Assembly: GCF_014931605.1 (NCBI RefSeq)
Contig: NZ_CP053382.1
Coordinates: forward strand, 1,302,001-1,366,000
Source: Halomonas sp. MCCC 1A13316
Lineage (GTDB): Bacteria; Pseudomonadota; Gammaproteobacteria; Pseudomonadales; Halomonadaceae
DNA: 64,000 bases
Direction of reading: 5' to 3'
A program made the position numbers and the translations under genes. This document shows, one piece after another, positions 39,335-48,197 of this stretch (position 1 is the first letter of the stretch; each line of letters starts with the position of its first letter). The notes below the pieces were generated by a model, which searched no databases, had not been told where the DNA came from, and worked only from the letters and a program-made list of their open reading frames with translations.

Positions 39335-39400
39335 TGCCGGCCTCCTCGTTGTGATGTGTTGACTGCAATCTCATTTCGCCAGGCCCAAAAGGATACGACG

Positions 39401-40036
39401 ATGCCGACCTGCCCGCTATGCGCATCCCCGCATTCCCGTCATTTTCATCACGACTCGAGGCGTGACTACTACCGCTGCGAGAACTGCCGGCTGGCATTCG
39501 TGCCGCCTGTTCAGCGCCTCTCGCCCGAGCAAGAGAGGGCGGTCTACGACCAGCATCAGAATCGGCCCGACGATCTCGGTTATCGCCATTTTCTGTCGCG
39601 ACTGTTCGAGCCGCTGAAGAGTCGACTTGCACCGGACGCCCACGGCCTCGATTTCGGTGCCGGCCCCGGCCCGACGTTGTCGCTGATGTTCGAAGAGGCG
39701 GGTCACCCCATGGCGATCTACGACCCCTTCTATGCACCGGATACTTCCGTGCTCGAGCGGCGCTACGATTTCATCACCGCTACCGAGGTGGTGGAACACC
39801 TGTTCGCGCCGGGGCATGAGCTCGAGCGCCTTGTGGCGCTGCTGCCCGAAGGAGGCTGGCTGGGGCTGATGACCAAGCGGATGACCAGCGAGGAGGCCTT
39901 CGCCCGCTGGCACTATATCCTCGATCCGACCCATGTATGCTTCTTCAGCGAGGCGAGCTTCGAGTGGCTGGCGAAGAGGCTCGGCATGAGCGTCGAGTTT
40001 CCCGGTGCGGATGTGGCTTTGATGCAGAAGCGCTGA
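39401..40036 (+). CDS. SAM-dependent methyltransferase with N-terminal zinc ribbon
   Basis: The 211-residue protein has a zinc ribbon at the N-terminus (CPLC at 4-7, CENC at 26-29). A class I methyltransferase domain follows: GLDFGAGPGPTLSLMFEEAG (motif I), AIYDPFY, FITATEVVEHLFAP (motif IV-like), and GLMTKRMTSEE. ATG 39401 with AAAGGA upstream removes a non-conserved 15-residue extension. The substrate is unknown; this architecture is common in Halomonas-like and Pseudomonas genomes. Confidence 0.88.
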   Translation: MPTCPLCASPHSRHFHHDSRRDYYRCENCRLAFVPPVQRLSPEQERAVYDQHQNRPDDLGYRHFLSRLFEPLKSRLAPDAHGLDFGAGPGPTLSLMFEEAGHPMAIYDPFYAPDTSVLERRYDFITATEVVEHLFAPGHELERLVALLPEGGWLGLMTKRMTSEEAFARWHYILDPTHVCFFSEASFEWLAKRLGMSVEFPGADVALMQKR

Positions 40037-40132
40037 GTCAACAGGCTTCGAGAAAAGACAGTGCGTTTTTCTATTTTTGGTCACGCTAGCGGTGCTTTGC
40101 TCTGACCTATTGAAGGCAGTAAGAATAAGCGT

Positions 40133-40160
40133 TTGACACTGGCAGCGGTGGGCGTATGAT
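40133..40160 (+). promoter_or_regulatory. Strong sigma-70-type promoter upstream of the MFS gene
   Basis: Perfect -35 TTGACA (40133-40138), 16-bp spacer, and -10 TATGAT (40155-40160, one change from consensus). The start site would be near 40167, leaving a ~120-nt leader before the MFS start at 40287. I found no gene or riboswitch core in that leader. Confidence 0.7.
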
Positions 40161-40286
40161 TCGCGCCGCCCCGCTCGAGCGCTGGTCATTTTTCGGCAAC
40201 GCACAGGGGCGCGGTGGGGCAGCGTTCCACGGCATTTTCTGGCATCTTAACTTCCTCTGATTCACCTGCTGTCGAGAGGCGCGCTC

Positions 40287-41711
40287 ATGTCGCGGCAACT
40301 GCTGGCCATGGCCCTGGCACCTTTGCTGGGGCTCTTCATTCTGGGTATCGGCAATGGCTTCCTGGCTACCCTGATCACCCTACGGCTGGACGCGGCCGGT
40401 GAGTCGCCGGTGGTGATCGGCTGGGTCTCCTCGGCCTACTTCATTGGCCTGGCACTTGGGGCAGTGTTCAACGATCGGCTGCTTCTGCGTATCGGCCATA
40501 TCCGTGCCTATGGCAGCTTCGCTTCGCTGGTAGCGGTCACCGTGCTGCTGCAGGCGCTGTTTTTCGAGCCTTGGGCCTGGTTCGCCCTGCGCCTGGTGGG
40601 TGGCTGGGCCACCGTGGGTGTCTATCTCGTCATCGAGAGCTGGCTGCTCACGTCTGGCGATCAGAAGGTGCGTGGCAGGCTGCTGGCGCTCTACATGATC
40701 TCGCTGTATGCCGCCGGGGTCGTGGGCCAATTGCTACTCGGCGTCACCGACGCCATGGGCGAGACGGCACCGTTCATGGTCATTGGCATGCTGGCCTCGC
40801 TGTCGGTGTTGCCTATGGCAATGATTCCGCGGGTCTCGCCGCTGATCGAGCATGCCGAGCCGCTGTCGCCGATGCGTCTGATCACCATGACGCCCACCGG
40901 CGTGATGGGCAGCTTCGGCTCGGGACTGGCAGTCGCTGCCGTCTATAGTCTGCTGCCGCTCTACCTGCAGCGCATCGGCCTGAGCGTAGCCCAGGTCGGT
41001 CAGATGATGGCCGTCGTCGTGCTTGGCGCCATGCTGCTGCAGTACCCCCTCGGGCGCTGGTCCGACCGCCACGATCGCCAGATCGTGCTGATCATGATCG
41101 GCGCTTTCTGCGCCTTGATCTCGGCTGCCATGCTGTTGCTGCCGCTGACGACCTGGGTGCTGGCGGCGCTTCTGTTTCTGCTGGGCGGTGGGGTCTTCGC
41201 GCTCTACCCGGTGGCGGTGAGCCATGCCGCCGACCGTGCGCCGGCCGGTGCGCTGGTGCGCATGAGCCAGGGCTTGCTGCTGATCAATGCCATCGGTTCG
41301 ACGGTGAGTCCACCGTTGATCTCGCCGGTGATGGGCTGGGTGGGAGATGCCGGTCTATTCTGGGCCTTCGGTGCCATGAGCTTGTTCCTGGTGGGCTTCT
41401 TCGCCTGGCGGCGTAGCGTGCGCCCGGCGCCGGTGCCGGTGGCGCCCTTTGCACCTTCGACGCCGATGTCGTCGGCGGGCGCTGAACTCACCGTGACCGA
41501 GGAGCTGGTACTGGGCGCCACCGAACACGAATACGTGGAGGATCTTTCCAACGTGGTGCCGGAAGTCGAGGTGGCCGAGCCCGTGGTCGGTCCGCCGCCG
41601 CCGGATGAGCCGCATATCGCATACTATCAAGATGGCGACGATACCGACCAGTTAACGAACGATGAGCGGGAGCAAGTCGAGGAGCCACTCGACAGCGACG
41701 CACGCCGCTGA
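40287..41711 (+). CDS. MFS transporter, YcaD-like
   Basis: The 474-residue inner-membrane protein has twelve hydrophobic segments to about residue 375: an N-terminal domain with GNGFLATLITLRL and the loop GHIRAYGSFAS, then GRWSDRHDRQ between the halves. A ~100-residue acidic Pro-rich cytoplasmic tail (VPEVEVAEPVVGPPPPDEP) follows and is not part of the transport fold. It resembles the YcaD/putative MFS subgroup; the substrate is unknown. A near-consensus promoter precedes it. Confidence 0.88.
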   Translation: MSRQLLAMALAPLLGLFILGIGNGFLATLITLRLDAAGESPVVIGWVSSAYFIGLALGAVFNDRLLLRIGHIRAYGSFASLVAVTVLLQALFFEPWAWFALRLVGGWATVGVYLVIESWLLTSGDQKVRGRLLALYMISLYAAGVVGQLLLGVTDAMGETAPFMVIGMLASLSVLPMAMIPRVSPLIEHAEPLSPMRLITMTPTGVMGSFGSGLAVAAVYSLLPLYLQRIGLSVAQVGQMMAVVVLGAMLLQYPLGRWSDRHDRQIVLIMIGAFCALISAAMLLLPLTTWVLAALLFLLGGGVFALYPVAVSHAADRAPAGALVRMSQGLLLINAIGSTVSPPLISPVMGWVGDAGLFWAFGAMSLFLVGFFAWRRSVRPAPVPVAPFAPSTPMSSAGAELTVTEELVLGATEHEYVEDLSNVVPEVEVAEPVVGPPPPDEPHIAYYQDGDDTDQLTNDEREQVEEPLDSDARR

Positions 41712-41759
41712 GAGAGACCCCTCGACCAGAGGGCTCCTCGCGTCACCGACTTTGCCGAA

Positions 41760-41785
41760 GCGCCCGATGCCCTCGCATCGGGCGC
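41760..41785 (+). terminator. Hairpin after the MFS gene
   Basis: 11-bp perfect stem GCGCCCGATGC / GCATCGGGCGC with a CCTC loop, 49 bp after the stop. The following CTTGCG has few Ts, so it may pause or terminate weakly. Confidence 0.65.
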
Positions 41786-41871
41786 CTTGCGTTGTGGTGC
41801 GACCTAGGGATAATGGTTAACGAAAAGTAGTGAAATTACTATCACTGTTGTCATTTTCCTGAGGTAGTGCC

Positions 41872-43665
41872 ATGTTTCCCTTCGCCGTTCCCGTTCGTGA
41901 CCTCCGCTTCGTGCTCGAGGAACTGCTGGAATACCGTTCGCTCGACCTGCCAGGCTTCGACGAAGCCGGCCCCGATCTTGTCGAGGCAGTGCTGGAAGAG
42001 GCCGCCAAACTGGCTGGCGAGGTGTGGGCGCCACTCAACGCCAGCGGCGACCGCCAGGGCTGCGTGCGCCGGGAAGATGGCGGCGTGACCCTGCCCGACG
42101 GTTTCGCCGAGGCCTATCAGACCTACGTCGAAGGTGGCTGGAACGGTATTGGCGTGTCGCAGGCACTGGGCGGCCAGGGCCTGCCGGAAATAGTATCCAG
42201 CAGCGTTCAGGAGATGCTCCACGGCGCCAACATGGCGCTGGGGCTGTGCCCGATGCTTACCGCCGGGGCTATCGAAGCGCTGGCGCATCATGGCAGCGAT
42301 GCGCTCAAGGAGACTTACCTGCCCAAGCTGGTCGAGGGCAGTTGGACCGGTACCATGAACCTCACCGAGCCCCAGGCCGGCTCGGACCTCTCCAAGGTGC
42401 GCACTCGGGCGGTTCCGTGCCCTGATGAAGAGGGCGACCACTACCGTCTGTTCGGCCAGAAGATTTTCATCACCTGGGGCGAGCACGACGCCAGCGAGAA
42501 CATCATCCATCTGGTGCTGGCACGCAAGCCCGATGCCCCCGAGGGCAACAAGGGTATCTCGCTGTTCCTGGTGCCGAAATACCTGATTAATAGCGACGGC
42601 TCGCTGGGAGAGCGCAATGACGTCACCTGCGCTTCAATCGAGCACAAGCTGGGCATTCACGGTTCGCCCACCTGCACCCTCAGCTTCGGCGAAAAAGATG
42701 GCGCCCTCGGCTATCTGGTGGGCGAAGAAGGGCGCGGCCTCAACCACATGTTCACTATGATGAACGAGGCGCGTCACAAGGTCGGCGTACAGGGCATCGG
42801 CGTGGCCGAACGCGCCTGTCAGCACGCCTTCGCCTACGCCCTGGACCGTGTGCAGGGCAAGGCGCGGGGGAGTGAGGCGACCATCAGTGAACATCTCGAT
42901 GTGCGCCGCATGCTGCTCTCGATGCGTGCCCGTACCGATGGCCTGCGAGCCCTGGCGCTCTACTGTGCGGCCCAGCTCGACGTGGCACGCCACGCTGCCG
43001 ATGACGCCGAGCGCGAAGCCGCCCAAGCCCGGGTCGACGTGCTGATTCCGGTAGTCAAGGCGTTCTCCACCGATCAGGCCGTGGATATCGCCTCCATGGG
43101 CGTACAGGTGCACGGCGGTATGGGTTTCATCGAGGAGACCGGCGCCGCCCAACTGCTGCGCGATGCACGTATCGCGCCGATCTACGAAGGCACCAATGGC
43201 ATCCAGGCGCTCGACCTGGCCGGGCGCAAGCTCTCCCGCGACGGTGGGGCGGCCCTGGCCGGCCTGATCGAGGAGGTCGAGGCCACGGCCAGCGAATTGC
43301 GTGACAGCGGCGAGCTTGCTCCCCTGGGCATAAGCTTGGCAGAGGGAGCCGCCGATCTGCATGCCGCCATGCAGATCGTGCTCGAGCAGGGGCGCGACCC
43401 CGAGCGCGGCGCGGATGCCATCCAGGCCTATGCTATGCCTTTTCTCAACCTGGCTGGTCATGTGCTGTGTGCCTGGCAGATGGGGCGGGCGGCACTCAAG
43501 GCCCGGGCTGCTCTTGCGGGCGGCAGCGACGATCCGTTCTACCCGGCCAAGCTGGCGGCTGCCGATTTCGCCTTGCGCCAGTGGCTACCGGTCGGCCGCG
43601 CCAACCGCAGCGTGATCGAAGCAGGTATGGAGAGTCTGGCCGACTTTAACGTCTCGGCAAACTGA
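41872..43665 (+). CDS. Acyl-CoA dehydrogenase (DmdC-like subfamily)
   Basis: An FAD enzyme that makes an alpha-beta double bond in acyl-CoA. The 597-residue length with an N-terminal AcdhN-type region (PVRDLRFVLEELLEY) and a C-terminal extension is that of the DmdC/FadE-like subfamily, not short-chain ACADs. Motifs: GTMNLTEPQAGSDLSKV (FAD/substrate), FITWGEHD, NEARHKVGVQGIGVAERA, VHGGMGFIEET and IAPIYEGTNGIQALD with the catalytic Glu. Family members act on methylthiopropionyl-CoA or straight-chain acyl-CoAs. First gene of the acyl-CoA cluster with ligase, 3-hydroxyacyl-CoA dehydrogenase and hydratase. Confidence 0.92.
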   Translation: MFPFAVPVRDLRFVLEELLEYRSLDLPGFDEAGPDLVEAVLEEAAKLAGEVWAPLNASGDRQGCVRREDGGVTLPDGFAEAYQTYVEGGWNGIGVSQALGGQGLPEIVSSSVQEMLHGANMALGLCPMLTAGAIEALAHHGSDALKETYLPKLVEGSWTGTMNLTEPQAGSDLSKVRTRAVPCPDEEGDHYRLFGQKIFITWGEHDASENIIHLVLARKPDAPEGNKGISLFLVPKYLINSDGSLGERNDVTCASIEHKLGIHGSPTCTLSFGEKDGALGYLVGEEGRGLNHMFTMMNEARHKVGVQGIGVAERACQHAFAYALDRVQGKARGSEATISEHLDVRRMLLSMRARTDGLRALALYCAAQLDVARHAADDAEREAAQARVDVLIPVVKAFSTDQAVDIASMGVQVHGGMGFIEETGAAQLLRDARIAPIYEGTNGIQALDLAGRKLSRDGGAALAGLIEEVEATASELRDSGELAPLGISLAEGAADLHAAMQIVLEQGRDPERGADAIQAYAMPFLNLAGHVLCAWQMGRAALKARAALAGGSDDPFYPAKLAAADFALRQWLPVGRANRSVIEAGMESLADFNVSAN

Positions 43666-43751
43666 GGCGTTGGCAGCGGCCCGGCCGACTCACCGGCTGC
43701 TGCAGGCTGGAATCGCACCTGACAATAACGACACTCCACTCGGAGCCCACC

Positions 43752-45383
43752 ATGAACGACAGCATCTTCGAACAGGACCTGCCCAAGACGCCGGCCAACC
43801 ATGTGGCGCTATCGCCACTGACCTTCATCGAGCGCAGCGCTTCCATCTACCCCGACTACCCGGCGATCATCCATGGCGACATTCGCCGCAGCTGGAGCGA
43901 GACCTGGGGGCGCTGTCGCCGGCTTGCCTCGGCACTCGAGAAGCGCGGCATTCAGCCCGGCGAGACGGTGGCGGCCATGCTGCCTAACGTGCCGGCCATG
44001 TTCGAGGCCCACTTCGGTGTGCCGTTGGCCGGTTGTGTGCTCAACACGCTCAATATTCGCCTCGACGCCGAGGCCATCTCCTACATGCTGGAACACGGCG
44101 AGGCCCAGGCGATCCTGGTCGACCCCGAGTTCGCCGACGTTATCGAAGACGCCGTCTCGCGGCTGGCGATCAAGCCGTTGGTGATCGACGTGGACGATCC
44201 GATGTTCGAGGGCGAGGCGCGCCGCATCGGCGAACTGGAGTACGAAGCACTGCTGGCCGAGGGCGAGGCAGAATATGCCTACCGCCTGCCCGAGGACGAG
44301 TGGCAGGCGATCTCGCTCAATTACACGTCGGGCACTACCGGCAAGCCCAAGGGAGTGGTCTACCACCATCGTGGCGCTTACCTCAACGCGGTGAGCAACA
44401 TTCTCGAGTGGGCCATGCCGCACCATCCGGTCTACCTCTGGACCCTGCCGATGTTCCACTGCAACGGCTGGTGTTTCCCCTGGACGATTGCCGCCAATGC
44501 CGGTACCAGCGTCTGCCTGCGCAAGGTCGACCCCAAGAAAATCATGGAGCTGATCGTCGTCGAGAAGGTGACCCACTTCAGCGGCGCACCCATCGTGCTC
44601 AACGGGTTGGTCAACCTGCCCACGGATCAGAAGCGCGAATTCGACCATCCGGTGAAGGTCACCACCGCCGGCGCTGCGCCCCCCGCCTCGGTAATCGCCG
44701 GGGTCGAGAAGCTCGGCATCGAGGTCACCCATGTCTATGGCCTCACCGAGGTTTACGGCCCGGTGACAGTATGCGCCTGGCGCGAGGCCTGGGATGAGTT
44801 GCCGCTGGAGCAGCGGGCCAAGATCAAGGCGCGCCAGGGGGTGCGCTACCACATGCTCGAAGCACTCTGCGTGGCCGATCCCAACACCCTGGAGCCGGTG
44901 CCGAAGGACGGCGAGACCATTGGCGAGATACTGATGCGCGGCAACAACGTGATGAAGGGCTACCTGAAGAACGAAGCCGCCACCGAGCAGGCGTTGGAAG
45001 GCGGTTGGTACCATACCGGCGACCTCGCCGTCTGGCATCCGGACGGTTATATCGAGATCAAGGATCGCTCCAAGGACATCATCATCTCCGGCGGCGAGAA
45101 CATCTCCACCATCGAAGTCGAGGATGCCATCTACTCCCATCCGGCAGTGGAAGAGGCTGCCGTGGTGGCCAAGCCTGACGAGAAATGGGGCGAGACACCC
45201 TGCGCCTTCGTCAAGCTCAAGGTGGGTTTCGGCGAAGTCACCGAGGCCGACATCATCGAGCACTGCCGTGAGCACCTGGCGCGCTTCAAGGTCCCGAAGA
45301 CAGTGATCTTCACTGAACTGCCCAAGACCTCCACCGGCAAGATCCAGAAATTCGTCCTGCGCGAAGAAGCGCGCAAGCACTGA
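43752..45383 (+). CDS. Acyl-CoA synthetase (AMP-dependent; DmdB-like/medium-chain type)
   Basis: It activates a carboxylic acid to its CoA thioester through an acyl-AMP. 543 residues with P-loop YTSGTTGKPKGVVYHHRG, acyl-pocket region TLPMFHCNGWCFPWT, VYGLTEVYGP, TGDLAVWHPDGYIEIKDRSKD split in the hinge, and the C-terminal lysine motif TSTGKIQKF. Similarity is to DmdB-like 3-methylmercaptopropionyl-CoA ligases and medium-chain fatty acyl-CoA ligases; these cannot be separated by eye. GGAG-like sequence precedes ATG 43752. It lies 86 bp after the dehydrogenase. Confidence 0.92.
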   Translation: MNDSIFEQDLPKTPANHVALSPLTFIERSASIYPDYPAIIHGDIRRSWSETWGRCRRLASALEKRGIQPGETVAAMLPNVPAMFEAHFGVPLAGCVLNTLNIRLDAEAISYMLEHGEAQAILVDPEFADVIEDAVSRLAIKPLVIDVDDPMFEGEARRIGELEYEALLAEGEAEYAYRLPEDEWQAISLNYTSGTTGKPKGVVYHHRGAYLNAVSNILEWAMPHHPVYLWTLPMFHCNGWCFPWTIAANAGTSVCLRKVDPKKIMELIVVEKVTHFSGAPIVLNGLVNLPTDQKREFDHPVKVTTAGAAPPASVIAGVEKLGIEVTHVYGLTEVYGPVTVCAWREAWDELPLEQRAKIKARQGVRYHMLEALCVADPNTLEPVPKDGETIGEILMRGNNVMKGYLKNEAATEQALEGGWYHTGDLAVWHPDGYIEIKDRSKDIIISGGENISTIEVEDAIYSHPAVEEAAVVAKPDEKWGETPCAFVKLKVGFGEVTEADIIEHCREHLARFKVPKTVIFTELPKTSTGKIQKFVLREEARKH

Positions 45384-45394
45384 ACGGGAGCAAC

Positions 45395-46246
45395 ATGATG
45401 AGTCAACGATCGATAGGCGTGGTCGGCGCCGGCACCATGGGGCAGGGTATCGCTCAGGTATTGGTCTCGAGCGGTTTCCCCGTCCAGCTCTATGACGTGG
45501 CCGACGAGCAGCTCGGCCGTGCCCAGGCCGCCATCGACAAAGGGCTGGGCAAGCTGGTGGCCAAGGAGAAGCTGGGCGAGGAGGAGAAGAGCGAGGCCAT
45601 GGCACGCCTCGAGCTGACCACCTCGCTGGAGTCGCTGCGCGACTGCGAGGTGATCGTCGAGGCGGCTCCCGAGCAGCCGGCGCTGAAGGAGAAGCTGTTC
45701 CGCGACCTGAGCCGCCTGAGCCATGACGCTATCTTGGCGTCCAATACCTCTTCGCTGTCGCTGACTCGGCTCGCCGCAGTATGCGAACGTCCCGAGCGCG
45801 TGGTGGGTATGCACTTCTTCAACCCCGTGCCTGTACTCAAGCTGGTCGAGGTGATCCGTGCCGAGCAGACTTCCGACGCCACCGTGGCCCGCATCGAGGA
45901 GCTGACCAGGGCGCTGGGCAAGACTTCGGTAGCCATCGCCGATTCGCCCGGCTTCGCCGTCAATCGCCTGCTCGTGCCGATGATCAACGAGGCCGCTTTT
46001 CTGCTGCAGGAAGGGGCGGCCAGCGCCGAGGACATCGACCAGTCGATGAAACTCGGTGCCGCTCACCCCATGGGTCCGCTGGCACTCGCCGACCTGATCG
46101 GCCTGGACGTCTGCCTGGCGATCATGGAGGTGCTGCAGGAGGGCTTCGGCGATCCCAAGTATCGCCCCTGCCCGTTGCTCAGGCGGATGGTGGCGGCCGG
46201 CTACCTGGGGCGTAAGACGGGCCGTGGTTTCCATGCTTATGACTAA
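45395..46246 (+). CDS. 3-hydroxyacyl-CoA dehydrogenase (3-hydroxybutyryl-CoA type)
   Basis: NAD(P)-dependent oxidation of (S)-3-hydroxyacyl-CoA to the 3-keto form; 283 residues. The Rossmann motif GVVGAGTMGQGIAQ (7-20) and catalytic regions ASNTSSLSLT and GMHFFNPVPVLKLVEV carry the His, with Glu following. The C-terminal domain has DSPGFAVNRLL and GRGFHAY at the end. This is the stand-alone Hbd/PaaH type. It lies 11 bp after the ligase, so the two share a transcript, and it is separated from the hydratase by a large inverted repeat. Confidence 0.94.
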   Translation: MMSQRSIGVVGAGTMGQGIAQVLVSSGFPVQLYDVADEQLGRAQAAIDKGLGKLVAKEKLGEEEKSEAMARLELTTSLESLRDCEVIVEAAPEQPALKEKLFRDLSRLSHDAILASNTSSLSLTRLAAVCERPERVVGMHFFNPVPVLKLVEVIRAEQTSDATVARIEELTRALGKTSVAIADSPGFAVNRLLVPMINEAAFLLQEGAASAEDIDQSMKLGAAHPMGPLALADLIGLDVCLAIMEVLQEGFGDPKYRPCPLLRRMVAAGYLGRKTGRGFHAYD

Positions 46247-46276
46247 TCGCTAGTGGGTCGACGCAAAAGGGGATTG

Positions 46277-46309
46277 CCGACCAACCAAGCGTTCGCTAGG
46301 GTTGGTCGG
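46277..46309. promoter_or_regulatory. Extended inverted repeat between hydroxyacyl-CoA dehydrogenase and hydratase
   Basis: Perfect 10+10 repeat CCGACCAACC / GGTTGGTCGG with a 13-base centre that itself holds AGCG-TT-CGCT. The nested symmetry suits a dimeric TetR-type operator. It could also fold as an RNA hairpin and partly separate the two genes in expression. No T run follows, so simple termination is unlikely. Confidence 0.5.
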
Positions 46310-46348
46310 TAACCACTTCACAAGAACGCGACACAACAGGAGCCCCAC

Positions 46349-47122
46349 ATGAGCGAGAAGCTGATCGATGTGGCCGAAGACGCCGGCGTCGTGCGTCTGA
46401 CAATCAATCGTCCGAAAGCCTTGAATGCACTCAACAGCGGCGTGCTGCACGAGCTGGAAACCATCCTGACCGAGCTTGAAACGCGCCAGGGCCTGCGCGC
46501 CGTGCTGATCACCGGGGCAGGGGAAAAATCATTCGTTGCTGGTGCCGACATCACCGAAATGCGCGAGAAAACGCCGGAAGAGGCACGTGCTTTCGCCAGC
46601 CAGGCCCTGCGTACCATCAAGCGCCTCGAAGCGTTGCCGGTGCCGGTGGTCGCCCTGGTCAATGGGTTTTGTCTTGGCGGCGGCTGCGAACTGGCGCTGG
46701 CCTGCGACTGGGCCGTAGCCAGCGACAACGCCATCTTCGGCCAGCCCGAGGTGTTGCTGGGTGTGATCCCGGGCTTCGGTGGCACCCAGCGCCTGCCGCG
46801 TCGAGTAGGACCGGCCATGGCATTGGACCTGGTCACCACCGGGCGCAAGATCGATGCCCAGGAGGCGCTACGCATCGGCCTGGTCAACCGCGTGATGCCT
46901 CAGGCCGAACTTGAAGGCTACGCCGAGGAGCTGATCAAACAGCTCACCGGTAATGGCCCGCTGGCGGTGCGTGCGGCCAAGCAGGCCGTGCACGACGGCA
47001 TGGACCAGGACCTCGACAGCGCCCTGGCGCTGGAGACCGCGCTGTTCGCGTTCTGCTTTTCCGGCGCGGAGCAGAGCGAGGGCATGGGGGCCTTCGTCGA
47101 GAAGCGCAAGCCTAATTTCTGA
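46349..47122 (+). CDS. Enoyl-CoA hydratase/isomerase (crotonase fold)
   Basis: It hydrates trans-2-enoyl-CoA to the (S)-3-hydroxyacyl-CoA substrate of the upstream dehydrogenase. The 257-residue protein has an oxyanion-hole segment SFVAGADITEM, VNGFCLGGGCELALACDW and FGQPEVLLGVIPGFGGTQRL carrying catalytic glutamates. GRKIDAQEALRIGLVNRVMP is also present. With its neighbours it forms steps 1-3 of beta-oxidation; the thiolase is not in the window. A bidirectional terminator follows. Confidence 0.95.
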   Translation: MSEKLIDVAEDAGVVRLTINRPKALNALNSGVLHELETILTELETRQGLRAVLITGAGEKSFVAGADITEMREKTPEEARAFASQALRTIKRLEALPVPVVALVNGFCLGGGCELALACDWAVASDNAIFGQPEVLLGVIPGFGGTQRLPRRVGPAMALDLVTTGRKIDAQEALRIGLVNRVMPQAELEGYAEELIKQLTGNGPLAVRAAKQAVHDGMDQDLDSALALETALFAFCFSGAEQSEGMGAFVEKRKPNF

Positions 47123-47149
47123 TTCAAAACGCGAACCGATGCATTGAGC

Positions 47150-47180
47150 AAGGCGGCAACGTGATCACGTTGCCGCCTTT
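47150..47180. terminator. Bidirectional rho-independent terminator
   Basis: A perfect 14-bp stem (AAGGCGGCAACGTG / CACGTTGCCGCCTT) with an AT loop, flanked by Ts on the right and As on the left side, lies between the convergent hydratase and DMT genes. It can serve both strands. Confidence 0.85.
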
Positions 47181-47200
47181 CGCTTGTCGGCCCTAACGGC

Positions 47201-48082
47201 TCAGGCTACCTCGCGCCGCCGCCAGCGAATCATTCCTGTCGCAATGGCGGTTCCCGTCAAGGTAATGGCCATGCCGACCATGACCTGCAGGCTGAGTCGT
47301 TCGCCCAGCAGCAGATAGCCCCACAACAGGGCGCTGACCGGTACCAGGAAGGTCACCGTGGAGGTGGCGGTGGCACCGGCGCTCGAGATCAGCCCGAAGT
47401 AGAGCAGAAAGGCGAGAGTGGTGCTGAAGGCGGCGAGCCCCAGGCCATTGGCCCAGGCCAGGCCGCTGATCGGCTCGGCGGGCCACAGCCACAAACCTGG
47501 GATCAGCAGGATCAGCGCCGACATGGCGGTGCTGCCGGCGGCCAGCACCCGTACTGGCAGGTGCGACAGATAGGTCTTGGAGTAATTGGTGGCCACGCCG
47601 TAGCAGAAGGTCGCACCTACGGCCGCGAGGATGAACCAGCCGTCACCGCCCAGGGCGAAATCCAGCCTGTTGGCCGAGAGTACATAGACGCCGAAGAAGG
47701 CCAGCGCTAGACCCAGATACTGCTGGCGGCGTACTGGAGTGGTGAAGAACAACGCGCCGAGCAGAGCGGTGAAGATGGGGGTGGTGGCGTTGATCAGCGA
47801 AGTGAAGCCCGCCTCGAGCCGCACCGTGGCCAATGCCAGCAGGCTGAAAGGCAGCACGTGGTTGACCAGTCCCAGCAACAGCAGGCCTCCTTTGTTCTCC
47901 CAGACCAGCTTTATATAGCGCAGGCTGAACAGCAGGGGCAGCAACAGCAGTGAGCCGATACCCATTCGCACCAGAATCAGCGACACCGGGCCGAACTCGG
48001 GCACTGCCACGCGCATGAAGATGAACGACATGCCCCATAGCGTCGAGAGCAGGATCAGGCGTAGAGAATCGGCCGGTGACAT
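47201..48082 (-). CDS. EamA/DMT-family transporter
   Basis: The 293-residue inner-membrane protein has ten helices in two EamA repeats (LLSTLWGMSFIFMRVAVPEFGP; ...FTSLINATTPIFTALLGALFF in the first, FLVPVSALLWGYLLLGE in the second). It ends in a short Arg-rich tail. Probably a metabolite exporter; substrate unknown. It is distinct from the DMT protein at 31509. Confidence 0.9.
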   Translation of the reverse strand: MSPADSLRLILLSTLWGMSFIFMRVAVPEFGPVSLILVRMGIGSLLLLPLLFSLRYIKLVWENKGGLLLLGLVNHVLPFSLLALATVRLEAGFTSLINATTPIFTALLGALFFTTPVRRQQYLGLALAFFGVYVLSANRLDFALGGDGWFILAAVGATFCYGVATNYSKTYLSHLPVRVLAAGSTAMSALILLIPGLWLWPAEPISGLAWANGLGLAAFSTTLAFLLYFGLISSAGATATSTVTFLVPVSALLWGYLLLGERLSLQVMVGMAITLTGTAIATGMIRWRRREVA

Positions 48083-48197
48083 GCGGCGTCCTTGAAAGGC
48101 TGTGGCAGAGCAGTGAGCGTAGTCTATGCCGTCCGTCTATGGAAAGGCCTCAATCCATCAAGATTTGTGATGCCAGTTATCAAGCGAGTGATGGGAT

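Noticed and set aside
43809..45605. 598-codon open frame on the minus strand
   Set aside because: Opposite the acyl-CoA synthetase, whose own motifs are unmistakable; no motif or start signal in the shadow.
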